Below, piece after piece: positions 11,344 through 22,400 of a DNA stretch of 64,000 bases. The stretch's first letter is position 1. The number at the start of each line of letters is the position of its first letter. The notes under the pieces are model-generated. The model made no database searches, was not told where the DNA came from, and worked only from the letters and a program-made list of their open reading frames with translations. The stretch spans positions 39,820,118 through 39,884,117 of the forward strand of contig NC_053149.1 of assembly GCF_016808335.1 (NCBI RefSeq), in the 5' to 3' direction. The DNA comes from Panicum virgatum. Lineage: Eukaryota > Streptophyta > Magnoliopsida > Poales > Poaceae. Both the position numbers and the translations under genes were made by a program.

Positions 11344-12485
11344 GCTTATCGCTCGTTCCTTCGATGATATTACCTTCGGCTTTAGTGACGTACTGACGTC
11401 GAGTATGGATCATGCGCTGCCTGTCATGGCAGTGACATAGTGTAGTAGCACTTGTTAATTACTACAACAGTCTTGTTTGGATCCGTGGGTTAGAGTTAGA
11501 GTTGGCTTTTTTGAGCAATGCTAACCCAAAAATCTCCAAACAGGATGTGTTAGATGCATCCCAAAAAACAGTCCCTCCAGGGGGTGCTTATTGGGGTTAG
11601 ATTGGTGGGCCACACATTCCTTTTTTTCTCCTTGGATCCGATTGTGGACTCGGCTCCCCCCGACCCATAGCGACTCGCGACAGGGGCGTGCGCCGCCGCC
11701 AAACCCCCCCACCCCCCGACGCCCCTCCCCGCGGCGCCCTCGCCGCCCGTCCGCTCGTCGCCGGCCGTCCACCCTCGCCGGCGTGGCCGCCCATCCGAGC
11801 GGCGCCGCGCGTCCTCCCTTCGCCACCTTCCCCACCCCCTGGCGTCCCATCCCCGCCGCCCGGCCTGCTCGACGCCCCTCCCCGCCGCCCCTCCATCGCC
11901 GGCCCTCCTCGGTGCGCCCTCCTCATCGTGCCCTCCAAGCCGCCCCTCCTCGTCGCGCCCTCGAAACCGCCACTCCAAGCCGCCGCCCCTCATTTCGCTG
12001 CGCCCGCAGATCCGTGCCTGCGTGGTGGTGCTCCCCAAGATCCGCTCTGACCGGCGGCCCTGGGAGCGCTGAGCACTAGCGGCCCTGGGAGCACCGAGCA
12101 CCGGCGGCCCCTGATCTGGGCTATGGCGATCTGGGCAAGAATAGATGTTAGTGCTCTATGTGAATACCATACCGCACATGAAAGGAAGTGAGGTCACACA
12201 AGAGATGGCCACACTAGATCTAGCTAGAAAGAGTATTTGAAGAAAAAAATGTCTTTAATTTAACTCTAACTTTTACATCCAAACACCTCTTTAGTTAGAG
12301 TTAGTTCAGGATTAGTTCTGAGTTGGAAATTAACTCTAACTTCTAACCAAGTTAGAGTATCCAAATAGGGCCAACGTTTGGTTTACAGGTCAAAAGCGTA
12401 ATAAAGCAACGCACAAAGGCTGGCGTGCATGGTTTACACAGGTCGCCCGGATTGTTGTTCCCTGTGCGTCCTAGATAAAGAATGG
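11344..12485 (+). repeat. Tandem duplication, unit 1 (split by an insertion)
   Basis: Block A (11344-11469, starting GCTTATCGCTCG and ending TACTACAACA) and block B (12374-12485, starting ACGTTTGGTTTAC and ending TAAAGAATGG) are about 90 percent alike to the contiguous A-B pair at 12490-12720. The insertion at 11470-12372 separates A from B in this unit only, so it came after the duplication or spared the other copy. Confidence 0.85.
11470..12372. mobile_element. Non-autonomous TIR element with GC-rich captured core
   Basis: The ends are imperfect inverted repeats: GTCTTGTTTGGATCC on the left, reverse complement GCCCTATTTGGATAC on the right. GTTAGAGTTAGAGTT-type subterminal repeats lie at both ends. 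The empty site is seen in the neighbouring tandem copy (TACAACAACG). The TSD cannot be assigned cleanly: the flanks share only CA, or CAA if one repeat unit was lost. The core, about 11640-12110, is very GC-rich with open frames on both strands, as in TIR elements that have picked up genic DNA; I recognise no donor gene. Confidence 0.7.
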
Positions 12486-12489
12486 TTGA

Positions 12490-12720
12490 GCTTATCGCTC
12501 GCTCCTTCGATGATATAACCTTCGGCTTTAGTGACGTCGAGTATGGATCATGTGCTGCCTGTCATGGCAGTGACGTAGTGTAGTAGCACTAGTTAATTAC
12601 TACAACAACGTTTGGTTTACTGGTCAAAAACGTAATAACGCAACGCACAAAGACTGGCGTGCATGGTTTACACAGGTCGCCCGGGTTGTTGTTCCCTTGT
12701 GCGTCCTAGATAAAGAATGG
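12490..12720 (+). repeat. Tandem duplication, unit 2 (intact)
   Basis: Intact A-B pair: A 12490-12607 and B 12608-12720, separated from unit 1 by TTGA. It contains a GTGACGTCGAG element with an ACGT core of the kind bound by bZIP factors. It ends about 200 bp upstream of the TATA box, so both units lie in the proximal upstream region of the FKBP-like gene. Confidence 0.82.
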
Positions 12721-12923
12721 CTGCAATCCAAAAATGATTTTATAGAATCCCACGCATGCAATTGGTGTCTTCTCCCCTGGACTCCCACCCACCCCACTAC
12801 AACAAACGCCACCCGTCGCAGAGACGCGGACCTCAACTACCTCAACTCAAACTTTGTTTCCCCGGCCCCCGAGCCCCTGCCCTCCTGGTGCACAGTCATG
12901 TTCTTCCACCTATCAACATTTCT

Positions 12924-12933
12924 CTATATATTT
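12924..12933 (+). promoter_or_regulatory. Putative TATA box of FKBP-like gene
   Basis: CTATATATTT lies about 135 bp upstream of the chosen start codon in a pyrimidine-rich context (CTTCCCC follows). This predicts transcription starting near 12955-12965 and a 5' leader of about 100 nt. It is position and motif only. Confidence 0.5.
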
Positions 12934-13066
12934 TACTTCCCCGTCCGCCAGCTTCCGACCACGCTTCGGCGCCATTGCTTCCCCTCCCCATTCTCCGCAT
13001 TGCTGATCTGCGCGCCGCGGCTCCCATAACCATCCATAACAGCATCATCAAGATCAAAACGTTTGA

Positions 13067-13436
13067 ATGGATTCTCCGAGCGGGAGGAGGGAGAACGATT
13101 ATTTCAGCATGCCGTTGTCAGATCTAGGCGAACCTGATAGGCAGTTTGCTAGGTGCCGAAACCTCATCATGTCGGCATATGGGTATGGTGGTGGCGATCC
13201 TGGCCTGGCAAAGTGGATCGTGCGAGAAGCCGCCGGGGGGTCGCGGAAGCTCTACTTTTGCGTCTTAGGAAGTTTATTCTACATCGGCTTCGCGCCTACT
13301 CCCTACAGGCTTGAGCAATGCGATGAGCCAGTCTACTTCGACAAGCCTCAGGACGAGGACGAGGGTGACGATTCGGATGATGATCACGGCAGCGGTCCAG
13401 TGTACGACAAGTATGAGCACAACGAAGCTGCAGAAG
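13067..13436 (+). CDS. FKBP-like gene exon 1 (unrecognised N-terminal domain)
   Basis: ATG at 13067 (context TTTGAATGG) opens 123 codons plus one base, ending at a GTGAGC donor. The peptide has a hydrophobic patch ([15 protein letters not shown], residues 61-75) and an acidic tract ([11 protein letters not shown], residues 96-106). I do not recognise a family. The phase-1 end joins exactly to exon 2 to give AAEVHVTW, aligning with the EVEVHY segment that opens the first FKBP fold in plant FKBP62. In that family this position is normally preceded by a GLKKKLLKEGEG-type strand, which is absent here. A missed short exon in the 8.8 kb intron is possible. Confidence 0.62.
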
Positions 13437-16400
13437 GTGAGCAACGATTCATATTAAGTACAATTATTATTAAAAATCATTCTTTTTTAAAAAAATAAGA
13501 AACAATTATTGCATGATTTTGCATTCCTACAAATCTCATGACCTTTTGAAATCAAATAAATATATATGTATGTGTAGTCCAGCACTAAATCAATAATATC
13601 ACTACTACAATAGGGATCATCACCGCTGGTTTGGATCCCCATTGGATTTGGGTCAATGGTGATGGGGTGGGTCATCGTCGCGGCTTCTAGAACCGACAAT
13701 AGTAGATGTTAAAAAAAAATCCCACCGCTGCTTCCCTGAGTGCCGCTGCGCATCCCCGTCTCTGTGTGCCGTCACACGTCGCCATCCCTGCGCGCTGACG
13801 CATCCTCAAGTGCCCCTCAAAAAGGGACGGGAGGGGCCTGTGCGCCACCACAGCCTCATTCCTGCGCGCCACATGGTAGGGAGGGAGAGGCCTGCGTGCC
13901 CCCGCCCGCTACCGTGGCAGAGAAGAGGCGGCAGGGAAGAGAGGGGAGGGTTGGCGAGGAAACGTGGATAGGAGAGGGGATGGGCGCCCACTACTACAAT
14001 AATCTTTACCGAGGTGGGCAAATTTTATTTTTCGACGTGGGCAACAGAAGCACCTCCGAGCCAAGGTTACAATAAATAGAGTATTTTCCGAGGCGGGTTG
14101 GTGCCTACCTCGGTTAATCAAATAAAAAAAGAAAAAAAGAAAACTCGTGGATGAGCCTGCCGAGCCCATCCACGGGCCGCTACCACCGCATCTCGCTGGT
14201 GGATCACCGCCACCACCGCTCGCTGGTGGAGCGCCGCCGCCGCCAGGCCTGCACGGATCCGAGCAACTGTTCGGACATTGGAACGACAATCCGGATACTC
14301 CGGGTATTAGTCCGGATACTACGGACTTAGTGTGACATCCCGGCCCAGGGCTTAATAGGATTAATAGGATACTAATACTAATAAGTTGCAACTAGGGATG
14401 GCAATTGAACCCGTGGATGCGGGTACCCGCGGATTTCAGACCCGGTGGATGCGGGTGCGGATTTCAAATTCAACCCACGGGTGCACCCGCATCCGCACCC
14501 GCAATATGCAGGTGCGGGTGCGGGTTTAGAATTTCACCCGCAGATGAACCCGCACCATACATAAATTCTGGCCCAGATAACCTTTAGGCCCAGCCCATTT
14601 ATCCAACACATATATAGCTGGTTGTAACTCTAGCTCCCAATTTCCAATCCCCATTCCCCCGACCCCCACCCATCTCAGCCGCCAGGTAGGCAGGCAGCCC
14701 GCACGGGCGCACCGCGCACCGGCGCACAGCCACAGCCGCACCCCGCACCGGCGCACAGCCACAGCCGCAACCCGCAGCCACTGGCCTGCTGCTTGCAGCC
14801 GCCTGCCGCCCCGCCCCCTCCCCATCCCGGCTCCTGGTCCTGGCGGCCTGCCGCCGGTGCTCCAGGCGGCGCTATCGGCAGGCGCGGAGGCGCCAAGGCT
14901 CTAGGAGGCAAGCGCCCAGGCGGCACTCCGCACTCCGCCGACGCCCAGGAGGTCAGGCGGCCCTCGGCAGGCGCGCAGGCAGCAGACAGCAAGAAGGTGG
15001 TGCCTCCCGCCCTCACCAGAGACTCTCCCCCTCCCTCGCCACTTGATTGATTAATTCAGATAGTCTTATGTACTGATTTAGTTCATCTTATTACTATGCT
15101 GAATTGTGATTTATTGTTAGCTTCATCTTATTACTATGCTGAATTGTGATTCTTATTATAGCTATTGTCAAATCCGCGGATACGCGAAACCCGCGGGTCT
15201 ACCTGCGGGCGGGTTTTTGCCAAACCCGCACCCGCATCCGTGGGTGCCATCCCTAGTTGCAACTTCTTTTCCGGAAGCCGACCTTCAAAGAACTCCGAGG
15301 TTGGGTGCTTGGTCCGGAGCAATTTGGGGATGGGTGACCGACCGAAAAGTCTTCTCGGGTGCGTATGAGTGAGGACAAAGTGTGCAGAAAAGACTGGTGT
15401 TGATATGTGAGGGCAGTCTATGTCCTAGAAAGCTGCCAGATGTAAGCGGACCCGGCCTCGAGGAGGCGGGACGTTACACTTAGTGCCCGAACATTCCGGA
15501 CTGTGATCTGGACACTCCGGATTTCTGCTCAAGCACTCCCAGAATGTATTAATCGAGGCGGTTATGTTAAGATGAACCACCTTGGTTAATGGATTAACCG
15601 AGGCTTTCAGCTTAAAGAAACCACCTTGGTTAATACATGGTTAACCGAGGCAGTTGTACGGCCGACGGCCTCACAACGGTTAACCGAGGCGGCCCACCGG
15701 CCTTCGAGACCTTTTTTAAAGGTCGCGGTAAATGTTTTTTTTTGTAGTAGTAGCTACACCTCGCGAAAGAAGTTGCGCACGACATGGGCGTTGATGGGGC
15801 TGGACTCGGGGCGGCCGCCAGACTCCTTGTACGCGACAGAGGCGGCCGATGAAGTGCGCACCATCATGGCCCTTCCAGTTGCCTTGACCTGCCTTGGTTA
15901 TAGGGGAGGGGCAGAGGGTAGCAGCTGGGTGGCAGGGGAGGAGCAGTTGGGTGTCGAAGAAGAGAGGAGAGGTGTGGGGAAGAGGGGAGGGGTGTCGGAA
16001 AAGGAGTAGGGTGGGAGGGGAGGTGGGAGGGGAGGGGAACGGAGGGGAGTAGGGCGGGGAATGAGGGAGAGATAAGAGTGTGAGGGTAATAATGTGTCTG
16101 ACAACATTACCACCGGATCATAATACGAACCGCGGCGGTGATGCGTACTATCACTGCCGGTTCTAAATAGTTGGAATCGGCGGTGATAGCCATCACTTTG
16201 GTTCAAAAGCCGGTGCTGATTTGCAATAGCCCTACTTGTAGTAGTGTATGTGTACTCCAGTGGGTAGTAGTCGCCTAGGCGTCCATAGTAGCTTTTGGCA
16301 AATTGGCAGAAGATGGCTTCTAAAGGTGGTGGTTGATTAGATGGGTGATGATGTGGACATACTTTTGAAGTTTGTGGAGTCGATATGATACTGTAGTCAT

Positions 16401-19400
16401 CAAGGATATTTTTGGGTGTGTGTGGGAGTTGCACTAACACCTCCATCACAGTTGTACGGCCATAGATAGGAGGTGGGTCATGCATACTTGTTATCATTAC
16501 TGGTTGAGTAATCCTTGCCGCATGGGACCGTAGACCAGTAAGAGCAACCGCTGCAGGGCTAAAGAGAACAATTATACAAAAATGAATACACATGTTGTAT
16601 CATACCCGTCCTCCACAACCATATTGTTAGGCCCTTTCGAGAGGTGCCCCGCAAGAGTATAGTATCATGCTTACACTTTTCTCCTCACTTCGTGTAAAGG
16701 GATAACCCGAATGTGTTACGGTTGAAGAATAAAAACTTACAAATTGGCTCCATCCTTGCTCAACTAGCATGGTGATACTAAATATGTGCACGTAGCACTC
16801 ATGGGTCACTACTAGTCGTAAGCAAATTGGGCCAGGTGTCACACATGTTTTCACCCATTCATTTCAATCAAGACTTAGGTAACCTATATATATCAATATC
16901 ATCATTACTTATACCATCAGTACAACTAAAAAGGTATGCAACACTTGATAAAGGTACTAATACATAATCGAGTTCCTACTCTTACACCAAGTTCATGGTC
17001 ACCAGAGTTATATTCGTTATTGTATGAGTTAAGCCATGACAAATAACCACAAGTGACAAGCAATCATACTAAATAAGTTCATAATAAATAACTAATACAA
17101 ATATTAGCACCACTAGAAAACACTCTATCAGTCCACCCTAAAAATACTGGTAGCAAGAAGGTCCGGTAGGCCTTCCAACTACCGGTATATTTGAGGTGGA
17201 TGGAAGAGCCTACAATAACCCTTTGTACCAGGTGCAAACATTACCCGGTACTAAGAGTGTCATTTTAGTCTCGGTGGTGTTTCCACTCGGTACTAAAGTG
17301 TCCTCCCACAGTAATATCGGGTGGTAACATCCCTCGATATTAATATGGACCTTTTAGTATCGGTTACTAAAGGGTGTCTCATGGGTTACTTAAAAAGGAA
17401 AGTACCCCCTCTTTAATTATAATTAAGATGTGTAGGTGAGATGGTAAGGGAGGTATGCATGCGAGGCAAGAGGTCATAGGTTCGAATCCTGACCACCACA
17501 CGTGCGCGTATTTCGCATGATGTACGCCTGTGCGGAGCTTTTCTCGAATTTAAGATTTTTTTTGGCCAAAATGTTTTGGCACCGGGTGGAAACACCACCC
17601 GGTACCAAAACAACCTTTGCGTACACTGGGTTATATACCCGGTGACGAAGACGGAGACTTTTAATCTCAGCTTCGCAGTAACGGTTGAAAAACGGTACTG
17701 ATGGCCTATTTCTACCCTGTGCAAATAGCTTTTTTTCTAGTAGTGTAGGTTCAACATGGAGAATACTAATAACTTACTAGATGATACCTCGCGCGCGTTG
17801 TTGCGGGATTTGTTAAACAAAATTTTAAGATGAAATTTGAAAGTAGAAACACTAAGGTGATTGCATGGCAACTTGAAGTCATTAAGAAATGAGACACAGA
17901 GGAAGAATGTGGCGCGGGGTATATCAAGTAAGAGCAACTTTAATGGATTAGCTAAATGGATTTGATTAGATAAAAAAATAAAAAATTTGGTGCAAAGGTC
18001 ATCCAACAGACTCGCTTTCATCGTCGCCAATGCATCGCACTCGGTATCCCAGGACCTCTGCTTACTTTCTTTGCCGAGCACCTGCGCCTCGCCATCCGCT
18101 CCACGCCGTCCTCTTTCTCCTCTTGCGCTCCTCTTCCCTCACTTCTTTCACCTCCCGCGCGGCCTCCAGTCACCCCGCGCCTGGCCGGGTGCCCCGTAGC
18201 GACGCTCGTTGTCGCTCCTCCACAGCTCCCCATCACCGGATCCGGAGGCGACGCCTTGCTACTCCTCGCCCGCCTCATCGCCACGCACACCGTCGCTCGT
18301 TCGCCGTCGCCATCGCCGTGGCGCGTTTGCGCCCTCCCCATTGACGGATTTGGCAACGCCTTGCTGCTCCTCGCTCGCCGTTTCGTCACCGTCGCTCGTC
18401 GCTCATTGCCGCACGTCCACGCGAGCCGTTGCCTAGTCGTCGCTCCCGCTGTCACTCGCCCACCGCCGAGGCTGGTGGCGTGTGGCGGCCGCCGGGGCTG
18501 GAGGCAGGGGCGGCAACCATCCACCTCACGGAGTGTGCCCTCGACACCAACCCGGCACTGCTACCCGTGCTCGCAGCCTTGGATGCTTGATGCCCTTGTC
18601 AGAGCCAACGACTTGGATGCTGCGTTGGAGGTGTTTGTGGAAATGCCACAGTGCAATGTGGTTTATTGGAACATCCAACATTTGGAATATAGAGAGTCTT
18701 GGTTAACCTTGCTAATAGAAAACTTTTTATCTTTTTACCTAGTGTATCCATTTAGCTAGAATGTTTACCTAATCTGTTGAACTTGCTCTAAGGTACTTCC
18801 TCCATCCTGTAATGCAGGGTGCTCTAGTTTTTTACTAACAAAATAAGCAGATAGACAAAAGACACATACACTCCTCATTATCCTTTGTTTAGTTAATTAA
18901 TTGCAAAATTATTGGTCGGCTAGTGGTGCCGCACCAATACCCCACGAGACCTCCATGCCATCATCCAAAGTGTCTTCGGCCTCAACAGAATTGGGGGCCG
19001 AATCAAGGATGAAATCGATGGGGGCGATACCTTGACGTGGATTATTATCGCCATGCAGCCGAGGGGACCCATCACCCATGCCCTCAGTGCCTGCTAACGC
19101 ATCAGAGACGGCAAAGTTATTGGTGAGGACGCGCTGAGGGGATCCCGCTCCCTCCTCCTTGGGGTTAGCGCTAGAGCTACAATGCATCTAGCCGCCGCCT
19201 TGGAGCTTCCAATGGGACACCAACGGAGTTTGATAGGGAGGGGATCAGGGGTGCAGTGAGCCACCTGCCGGCTCATCTTATTGGGGATTGAGAGGGAGGG
19301 GACTTGCATATTGGTGGAGAGGGAAGAAGATTGGCGAAGAGGGAGGCGACTAGGAGATTAGGGGAGATCGGGGGATTAGGGGTGGTTGGTGACCCTCGCC

Positions 19401-22400
19401 TAGCGGTGTGTTAGGAAAAAAAGTTTGCCGATGGGTATCGTGCATGGGAACTGAATGGATAAGTCTGATTAGAAATTTTGTCCAAAGGACCTTAGGATGC
19501 CATACATTTGGGTACAAAATTTGAATCCTCTAATGCCTTACATTTCAGGACGGAGGAAGCAGCTAGATGTGAGCATGAGGAGCTAAGTAGCGATAGTAGG
19601 GATGGAGATGGAGACAATGGAGGGAGAGAGAATGGAGAGGCCATGGGGAGAGCTATAGTAAGATAGGGAGTAGGGTGCGTGGTGTTAGGACTTTTTGGGT
19701 GTGGCTGTCATGCTTACAATTTACTCGAAATGTCCCTGCTTATTGTTACTCCTAAGTAGCTGGGGAAAGGACCCATGGTAGGTTCTATATAATCACTGGC
19801 AAGGATACTTTTAGCATCTCTGTTGATCCTTGATATTCTTGGGACTAACTAAAAGGATAGGTGGTAATATAGAGGTAGTAAAGGGTTTTAAACTTTAACT
19901 TGGATAATTGAAAGGCCGGGCGCTAAAAGGGCCGAGATCTAATCTTATACAATTTTGGATTAAAAATATATAAAGGCTAAATTGGATTGTGAAGAGACTA
20001 TTAGGACTATGATCGGTTACCACCCAGGGACAGGGTGGTATCCTTATTGCTGGTTGTTGTTGGCCTTGTTCATGAGCAGGGATACTCTAAGGGCCTGTTT
20101 GGCATGGCTCCAACTCTGCTTGGAGCAGCTCCACTCTAAAACTCCAGCTGGAGCTAGCTCTGGGTGGAGTTGGAGCTGGTTGGATGGGGTGTTTGGCATA
20201 GAGGGTGCCCCCAGCTCCAGAAAAGGGTATTTTGAGAGTGGATTGGCATTGTTGCCCATAATTTAATTGAATGAACTTATTATTAATCGAAATCACCTGT
20301 TACTAAATATAAATTTCTACAAATTCAAATCAATTATAATCTAATCCCAACAATACAATATTTTGTTGCGCCAATTATAATTTTAATTCCAATTATCATC
20401 TAATTTCCCCCAAAATATAATTGTTTTGGTGCGCCATTAATTATTGCATTCATGTCTTCTTCCTGATGAAAGCTCACGGTGAGCAGATAAGGATGAGGAA
20501 GGCTCATTCCAGGCAGAGCATCATCACGTGAACAAGCAGCACCCGTCGCCGGCCAAGCAAACCGTCCTATCCCTTACGGCCTTACTTGCGACCACGTGCA
20601 CGGCCCCACGCCCACAACGCCGCCGGCGGCGTCCGCCAGCAAGCGGTGCAGCCAGCCTCCGCGTGGGCCGCCTCGGCGCCGCCCAGTGCTGCCCCGCCCT
20701 CGTGCAGGCTGCAGACCTGGAAAAAGAGCGGCAGGCCGCGGCGGCGGGAAGGGCGGGCGGCATACGAGGAGAGAGCCGAAGCTCGGGGAGGAGACGCACG
20801 GGCGCCGGCGGCGGGAGGGGCGTGCGGCGGGGAATGGAAGCGAGGGATGGGAGCTCGGGACGGGAGGGAGGCGGCGGGCTGCCGAAGGAAAAGAAACGAA
20901 TCGTTTTTTAAGCAGTGGCAATGGTGGGTAATTATCTCACAGCTTTGTCTTGGTTCACATTTGAGTTTTTTGGAGTTGCAAAAGAGGTGCTCCAAAACTC
21001 CAAGTCCATTTGAACTACAGCTCCAGAGTTTTGGAGCTCCATTGAGTTTTGGAGTTGAGATGTTTGGCTACAAAATTGTTTGTAGTTGGTGGAGTTGAGC
21101 TTCAGAGCTATGCCAAATAGGCCATAAACTTATCATTCATCATTTTGATGGTAAAGATTACTAGTTCTATATTTGCAACAATCAGAATGATGGATGCAGA
21201 AAATGGACACGCACATATACGGAGTCGGAAATGAGCATATGCTCATTCACTTTTTTCTGATGTGCCCTCATCCTAATTACAAGCAAACAGATAGATAAGT
21301 GCATTACAAATCCTTAGAGCATCTCCAAAAGCTCTTGTATCTATGAATAGCTAAAATTCTGATATAGCTTGTATCTATGAATAGCTAAAATTCTGATATA
21401 GCTATTATGTAAAACGAAATAGCTAGCGAAAAAGGGATGAAATCCAACAGCTTTTTCAAAATCCAAAAAGGAATGGCTAGCCCTCAACGCTAGGCAAATA
21501 TACCCAGCAGCACCCCGTGGATAGAAGACGAGGTAGATAAAGTTTCTTTGTCTTTCTTTTTTTATCTAACTCACCCAGGATACAAGAGCTCTTGGAGATG
21601 CTCTTAGAAAATATATAATTGTAAGCAAGTTGCAAGTTACATTCAGTATTATTCTACCTCTGTCACCAACTTACTACCTAGATTTAATTATGTTTTAGGT
21701 TATGCAACGGTCATAGATGTTTTTCTTATGTTGTAATTCATCGGAGCGATGTAATTATTTGGACCTTTGTGCATCTACAGCAAAATTACAATCATACTTT
21801 TTTATTTCAACCAGTAGCAACTCACAGTCTGGTAGATTGTAACTGAATTACTTTTGAAGTTGTAACTAGGGGGCATCACAGATGTCAACTCATATGTATA
21901 ATTTGTTTTTGTGGCAAACTATGGGGGAGTTTGCCATAGCATTTCATTTTTATTTTATAAAAAAGAAAAATACATAGAGGTGGGATACTCATATGTATAG
22001 TTGCAATTAATTAGTTCTATCATTTTTTAATTTGGCTTTTTGTTTGCAACAGTGATTAGCTTATGGTTGAGAATTTATCTCTAGTTGGTGTAGAGATAAT
22101 TATTAGGATTGTCTGCACAATTTGATTCATCGAATATAATATGTGTAATGGAACCACAACCCACTTGACCATTTTCTTTATACTTCTCTTATAGTCATTA
22201 TCAGTCCATAATAACCTAATTTATTAAATTGTAATTGTTCGGTCCAAGCAGTTCACGTTACATGGAGAAAGCTGGACGGTACTGTGTTTGCAAGTAATGA
22301 AGCTATGATCTTTAAGCTGACACGAGGTATAATCTTAAGTTTGTAACTGATTCAGTATGCATGCTTGTGTATATTTATTTCGTACAATATTTATTATGAA

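Larger units (their letters stand above)
14331..15478 (+). mobile_element. Cassandra-type solo LTR (TRIM), split by a hAT element
   Basis: The sequence begins TGTGACATCCCGG and ends ACGTTACA (TG...CA) with a perfect 5-bp TSD CTTAG (14326-14330 and 15479-15483). Removing the hAT insertion leaves an LTR of about 277 bp. Its 3' half carries a stretch strongly resembling plant 5S rRNA (15284-15362), the hallmark of Cassandra retrotransposons. There is no second LTR, PBS or PPT, so it is a solo LTR left by LTR-LTR recombination. Confidence 0.85.
13989..15752. mobile_element. CACTA element B (nested in A)
   Basis: The left end CACTACTACAATAATC and right end GTAGTAGTA (last base changed from G) are inverted. 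Subterminal motifs ACCGAGGTGGG, AACCGAGGCGG and CCTCGGTTAA cluster at both ends (14005-14125 and 15550-15700). The TSD is GCC (13986-13988) against GCT (15753-15755). An LTR sequence interrupts it at 14331-15478. It has no transposase. Confidence 0.78.
13600..16246. mobile_element. CACTA element A (non-autonomous, outer)
   Basis: The left end CACTACTACAATAGGG pairs with a right end whose reverse complement is CACTACTACAAGTAGGG. The TSD is a perfect TAT (13597-13599 and 16247-16249). The subterminal zones share a GGCGGTGAT/ATCACCGC motif family. Another CACTA element interrupts it at 13989-15752. Outside that insertion only about 880 bp remain, with no transposase. Confidence 0.85.

Noticed and set aside
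11591..12101. Long Pro/Arg-rich frames in the insertion at 11470-12372
   Set aside because: Compositional frames on both strands of a GC-rich captured core; no start, splice or domain support.
15286..15362. A genuine 5S rRNA gene
   Set aside because: The 5' third of 5S rRNA is missing and the sequence sits in a TG...CA LTR with a 5-bp TSD; Cassandra LTR explains it better.
17427..17505. A functional tRNA gene
   Set aside because: The A and B boxes fit, but I could not pair an acceptor stem or define an anticodon arm with confidence.
18909..19187. Minus-strand 92-codon frame as a host gene
   Set aside because: It lies between Stowaway-like inverted ends in an intron, has no splice or family support, and is probably captured or chance sequence.
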